From Laccaria trichodermophora (Eukaryota; Basidiomycota; Agaricomycetes; Agaricales; Hydnangiaceae): 64,000 nt of DNA. The notes under the pieces were generated by a model. That model had not been told where the DNA came from. It saw only the letters and a program-made list of their open reading frames with translations, and searched no databases. Location of the stretch: assembly GCA_018417955.1 (NCBI GenBank), contig JACTVC010000001.1:4712001-4776000 (forward strand), written 5' to 3'. This document shows, in pieces, positions 59,721-64,000 of the stretch. Within the stretch, counting starts at the first letter, position 1. The number at the start of each line of letters is the position of its first letter. The translations under genes and the position numbers were made by a program.

Positions 59721-61210
59721 GTATCCCACATGTCAGGGTCCATGCAATGGGCTTCCATGGAAGTGGTCACATGACCAGTTACCAAAAATGGTCAAAAAAC
59801 AAAAGTTGTAGCCCTACAGTGTAGCTTCCCAAATCTGTTTGAATTGTATTCTGAAGTGCTCCCATTGTGGAGATATGAGGTAAAGGAATTTCAAAAGTGT
59901 TGTGTTTTTTTTTGTATTTTGTGTTTTTCTCCATGAAAACAAAACCAAATAACATGATTTCAGTATATTTAGAAAGCTAAAAGAAAGGGCTACAATTATT
60001 GTATCATGGGAAAAATGATCAAAAAAGGAAGGTGCATGCCCTACTATAACGGTCAGATATATGACTACAAAAAAGTTGGACTTAGACTACACAGCTTACT
60101 GATCTAATATATAAAGAGAGGACAGTTGACAGTTATTACATAATAGATCATGTAAGCAACCTTCTTTTACTGTGAGCCGCGTCAGCAGCATTTGCTGGAA
60201 ACAGCAGCAAACACCACATGGTGAACACATGTATAATCCTCTCCCCACCACAACATGTCGCATTGGTGTTTTTCCCCCCCATAATATCTTCTAACCCCAT
60301 CCTCTGAAGGTAATTTTTTTGTAGTGCTGTAATAATGTTATTAAAGCTTCTTTTAGTGTTTTTGTTGTCATATTTCGTTTTTTTGCACTATTTTTTACCC
60401 TCCACTGATCTTTACAGTTGTGTTTGGGATTCTGTCAGTGTATGTTTCACTTTTTTGATAAATTTTTGTTTATTTGACCTTTTCTTCTTCTTCTTTTCTG
60501 TTTAGCTCTACCTATTAATCCATTTTTTGTTTGACTTTCTCTTCTGATTTGTAATTTCCAATCAGATTTTTCTTTTCTGCAACTGAACTTTTCCCTTTGG
60601 GATTTTGTCTCTTGGCACCTTTCCTGACTTGGATTTTCCAATCAGGTTAGCCTTGGGGTGGTTGAAGATTCTGCTCTTGCTCCTGCTGTGCATTGGGTTT
60701 TGGAGAGAATTAGCAGACCAAGGTGAAGCCCAGTGAAGTCCTACCTCCCTGGCCTCTCTTTATGAGTGTCTGCCAGTTGCTATTAAGACTTAGTCTTGGA
60801 CCACTCTCTGGGCACAGTGTGTAGGGAGATTGGTAGGCGGGTTTACAGTTGCCTACCCTTCCTTTTTGGAAGTTGCTCCATTATCAACTACCATTGTTCA
60901 CACCGATTTCGCTTTTTCTCTGCCTTTGCCTGATTTAACGTCAGGACCTTGAGACTGTCCTCATCCTTGAACCCCAGCATATTTGTTTTCTCAAGATGTA
61001 TGTGTTTGATTGGTGAATTTCAAATTTTTAAAACTGATATAATTGAAATTTGAAGGTCTGAAACTCCATTAACTTTTCCTTGAAAGTGGAAGGGATCTTA
61101 CCAAGCAGTGGTCCTACTTCAGCAGGTGTTGATGTTGAAAGCCTAAAAGACAGACTCTCAGGGCTTGTGCTATGTTTTCTCTTCTTTGACAAAGATTTGG
61201 CTGTTGACTG
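59721..61210. other. AT-rich region without genes
   Basis: No gene. Long T runs, very few CpG, and no open frame with a motif. CpGs do persist near 60,180, 60,909 and 60,939. Confidence 0.55.
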
Positions 61211-62030
61211 TATTTTTCACTCAATCTATTTGTTAAAATGAGGTAAAATGACTCCCTATCAGTGTTTGTAGTGTGTATAATACAAAGGTAGGTAGAAATG
61301 TTAAAATGAACATTGCATGATGTCTGTAGAAGCTAATTCCCAGAGTTTTTCTGGAAGTAAAAACAAGTATTGACAACATTAATCCTTCTTTTCTGCATAA
61401 AGGAAAAATGCTACCATCCTTTTGAATTAATCCATGGAGACTCAGGATGTCTTTTAAACAATGCCTGAAGTATAGCATGATAGCAAATAAATTTACACTG
61501 GGTATAACTTGAGAAGTCCTCAATAAAAGTACATTTTGCATAGAGCAAGGAAGGTGTGGGGTCTTAGATCCTAGTATAAATAGGATGGCTGTTCATTTCC
61601 TTTGAATAGTGTTACTAGGCATGTGAAGTGCCTTGTGAAAAATTATCAGCCCCAATTCACCAAGAAAAATTTTAAGGATTGGTCCAGGATGATTGCTCTA
61701 TCGAAAATGTACTTTTATTGGGGACTTTTCAAGTTATACCCAGTGTAAATTTATTTGCTATCATGCTATATTTCAGGCATTGTTTAAAAGACATCCTGAG
61801 TCTCCATGGATTAATTCAAAAGGATGGTAGCATTTTTCCTTTATGCAGAAAAGAAGGACCAATGTTGTCAATACTTGTTTTTACTTCCAGAAAAACTCTG
61901 GGAATTAGCTTCTACAGACATCATGCAATGTTCATTTTAACATTTCTACCTACCTTTGTATTATACACACTACAAACACTGATAGGGAGTCATTTTACTT
62001 CATTTTAACAAATAGATTGAGTGAAAAATA
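61211..62030. mobile_element. Foldback MITE of about 820 bp
   Basis: Arms are near-perfect inverted copies: TATTTTTCACTCAATCTA at 61,211 and its reverse complement ending at 62,030. The same 100-residue open frame appears on the minus strand at 61,233-61,541 and on the plus strand at 61,679-62,008. TA lies at both tips, compatible with a TA target duplication. The loop is about 130 bp. No transposase. Confidence 0.85.
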
Positions 62031-62411
62031 CATAAAATGGAGAACAAGTTCAATTTACCTTTTAGAGGAGAATATAAAATTTTCTGGCCCAGAGACTTTA
62101 TGAAACTCATAACAATATCAGAGAGATCCAGTGTTCAAAATATCTCTTCCTCAAGTTGTGAATTGCTTTTGGTAGGTTGCAGTCATTCATAATTTCCCAC
62201 TTTGTTACATCCCATTTTTGGCACTTGTCACAGTCAATTCCCTGCCTCATCCTGAGTTTTCAATTGTTCATCCCCAGACTTGGTATGTACAATCTACACC
62301 TCCTTAGCTATATTTTATAGACCAGAGCTTAGCACTCAAAGTGTTCGATTCTTGTGTTATAGCACCAGCTTTGTCCAAAAAATTGCTGGACAATCATTTT
62401 GTAGAGTTAGT

Positions 62412-62907
62412 GTATGTAGTTGTATTACACTTCCCTTGGTATGGACTAATTTCAGTGAAAGCTGGGACCTTGAGAAGGTTTTGTTCTGGAGGCCATTTTT
62501 AGCACTTGAAAAAAAAAAAAAAGTGCTAACCAGAGATGCAGTCAGAACATACCTCTGGTTAACCTGAATAAGCCTATCAAAGAATCAGTTAAACATACTA
62601 AGCAGTTAGGTCTGTAGAGGCTTTGGAAAATGGCTTGTATTGTCTCAAACAGGCCAAAAATGACCAAAATAGCACAAAATGACCATTTTCTGGAGGCTCT
62701 ACAAGCATAACCACTCAGTATTTTAAACTGATTCTTTGATAGACTTATTCAGGTTAACCAGAGGTATGTTCTGGCTGCATCCCCAGTTAGTGCTTTTTTT
62801 TTTTTTCAAGTGCCAAAAATGGCCTCCAGAATAAAACCTTCTCAAGGTTCCAGCTTTCACTGAAATTAGTCCATACCAAGGGAAGTGTAATACAACTACA
62901 TAATGTA
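62412..62907. mobile_element. Second palindromic element, about 495 bp
   Basis: TATGTAGTTGTATTACACTT at 62,412 pairs with the reverse complement ending near 62,907. Inside, A14 and T12 runs face each other next to AGTGCTAACYRGRG-type blocks. The centre is near 62,660. No coding. Confidence 0.85.
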
Positions 62908-62939
62908 TAAGAATACACAAATACATTTGAGGTACAATA

Positions 62940-64000
62940 GATCCTTGGAAAGAATCAGAAAATGACCCAACCTTCATCCTTTTTGCACTCTTCTGTAAAT
63001 GTGACAAGAAGAGAAGGAGGGAGTCCACATCTGCCCAGAAATGAGCTGAAGTATGGGAAATAAAATGGTAGGCAAGGTCACACAACAGCTCATCAGGCTC
63101 AAAGAAGGACAGGCAGGATCCACAAACTCCCCTGACTCACAATGACATGGAAGCTGGGGGGTAATGAAACCAGTGAAAATGGAAAACCAATATGATGACA
63201 CCAATCATCAAGCCCAAGCTCAACCTTCATGATGCAGAGTGTTTGTGGGAAGTGGGACATGGATAGGGTAAGGGACTGAAAGTGAAATGCTTCCAGATAA
63301 ATACATAATGAAGCTGCAGCAGAGGCAGACAAGCAAGATGGGATGTCCCCTTGCTTGGTGTGAAAAAAGTCCATCTTTTGGGTGGGTGTGACAAAAAGAC
63401 AACATGAAATGTGTGATGATTAGGGTGAGCAGACAGTTGCAATGAACAGAAGCAAAAATAAAAGAAAAATGTGTGATATGAAAGAAAGGGCAGAGAAATG
63501 AAAGAAAGGAGCAGAGAAATGAAAGAAAACACATGGTTCATCCTCTGTAATACTGTATCCACTGCTCAGTGATAATGGCCATCCCACACTGACACTGCAT
63601 AGTTGTGTGTGAGTTTGTGGGTGTGGAAAGAGGAAGAGGAAAAAAAAAACAACAAACAGAAACAACAGGCAGATGCCTAAACCACCAAGAACAGAGATAG
63701 TAGCACTCTGACCTGCCAGGGCCTTATTCAACACCCTCTGTATCCTGAGGCTTGCATGCTCTCTGGAAAGCATAACAGCACCATACTTTGCACTGATCCA
63801 TCCCCAGTGCTGTGACCTGGACAGAAATCAAAGGGGTTGGGAATGACATGTGATTAAATGATGGGTTTGCTTGAGTTGAGGGATTTCTTGACTTTGAGAT
63901 CTGTGTTGGAATGGTTTGGTATTGATGAGGAGGAGTGGGATAAGGAAGTGGATTGGTGTTAGGAGAAGGAGGATGAAGAAGACATGGCCCCAGATGCATG
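62940..64000 (-). pseudogene. SGNH-like hydrolase fragment, copy D, CpG-free
   Basis: Collinear with copy C (40.99-42.48 kb) including intron repeat, exon 2 remnant and exon 1, with the same exon 2 deletion. Nearly every CpG of copy C is TpG or CpA here, and I find no CpG dinucleotide in 62,990-64,000. Exon 1 motifs are recognisable (reverse of GCCTTATTCAACACCCTCTG) but carry frame breaks. Runs off the window end. Confidence 0.85.

Noticed and set aside
61233..62008. Twin 100-residue frames encoding the same peptide on opposite strands
   Set aside because: They arise from the inverted arms of a palindrome. No ATG-based gene model or family.

Overview
This window looks like nuclear DNA of a mushroom-forming basidiomycete (Agaricomycetes). 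The evidence is the many 48-75 nt GT-AG introns, eukaryotic housekeeping genes (ribosomal protein eL31, COP9 signalosome subunit 1), GPI-anchored CFEM proteins, expanded F-box/LRR-like genes, a NACHT-WD40 NLR of fungal type, a CCL2-like beta-trefoil lectin and Gag-bearing retroelement debris. No prokaryotic operons, CRISPR arrays, rRNA or convincing tRNA genes were seen. Gene models were assembled by hand from reading frames and splice signals.

Layout. 0-12 kb: a 5'-truncated metzincin protease gene with a long unknown C-terminal region; a gag-only copia-type retroelement with 187-bp LTRs, sitting between the TATA box and start codon of a secreted CCL2-like lectin; a CFEM gene; and RPL31. 12-18.3 kb: an F-box/LRR gene, an LRR fragment, a second F-box gene and a decayed CFEM copy. 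19.5-26.6 kb: a roughly 7-kb palindrome whose arms are arrays of a 90-bp tandem repeat, with a Tc1/mariner-type palindromic MITE nested in the right arm at a TA site. 28-32.5 kb: a second, broken copy of the F-box/CFEM block, this time with an uncharacterised gene between the two members and an intact CFEM gene. 32.6-51.9 kb: one intact SGNH-like membrane hydrolase gene with a 1.3-kb repeat-rich intron, two 3'-truncated copies of it, a decayed uncharacterised gene, CSN1 with two local frame breaks, and a 1,545-residue NLR. 53-64 kb: repeat-dominated DNA with a dead gag region, a second palindromic element with GGACT arrays, a polypurine block, AT-rich minisatellites, two more palindromes, and a fourth, CpG-free copy of the SGNH-like gene fragment.

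How it fits together. Intact single-copy genes lie between accessory families (F-box, NLR, lectin, CFEM) and mobile DNA. Duplication followed by decay recurs: F-box and CFEM copies, and four copies of the SGNH 5' end. Comparing copies within the window shows much of the history directly, including CpG-specific decay of one copy, a shared deletion that groups two copies, nested insertions with target duplications, and a gene present in only one of two duplicated blocks.
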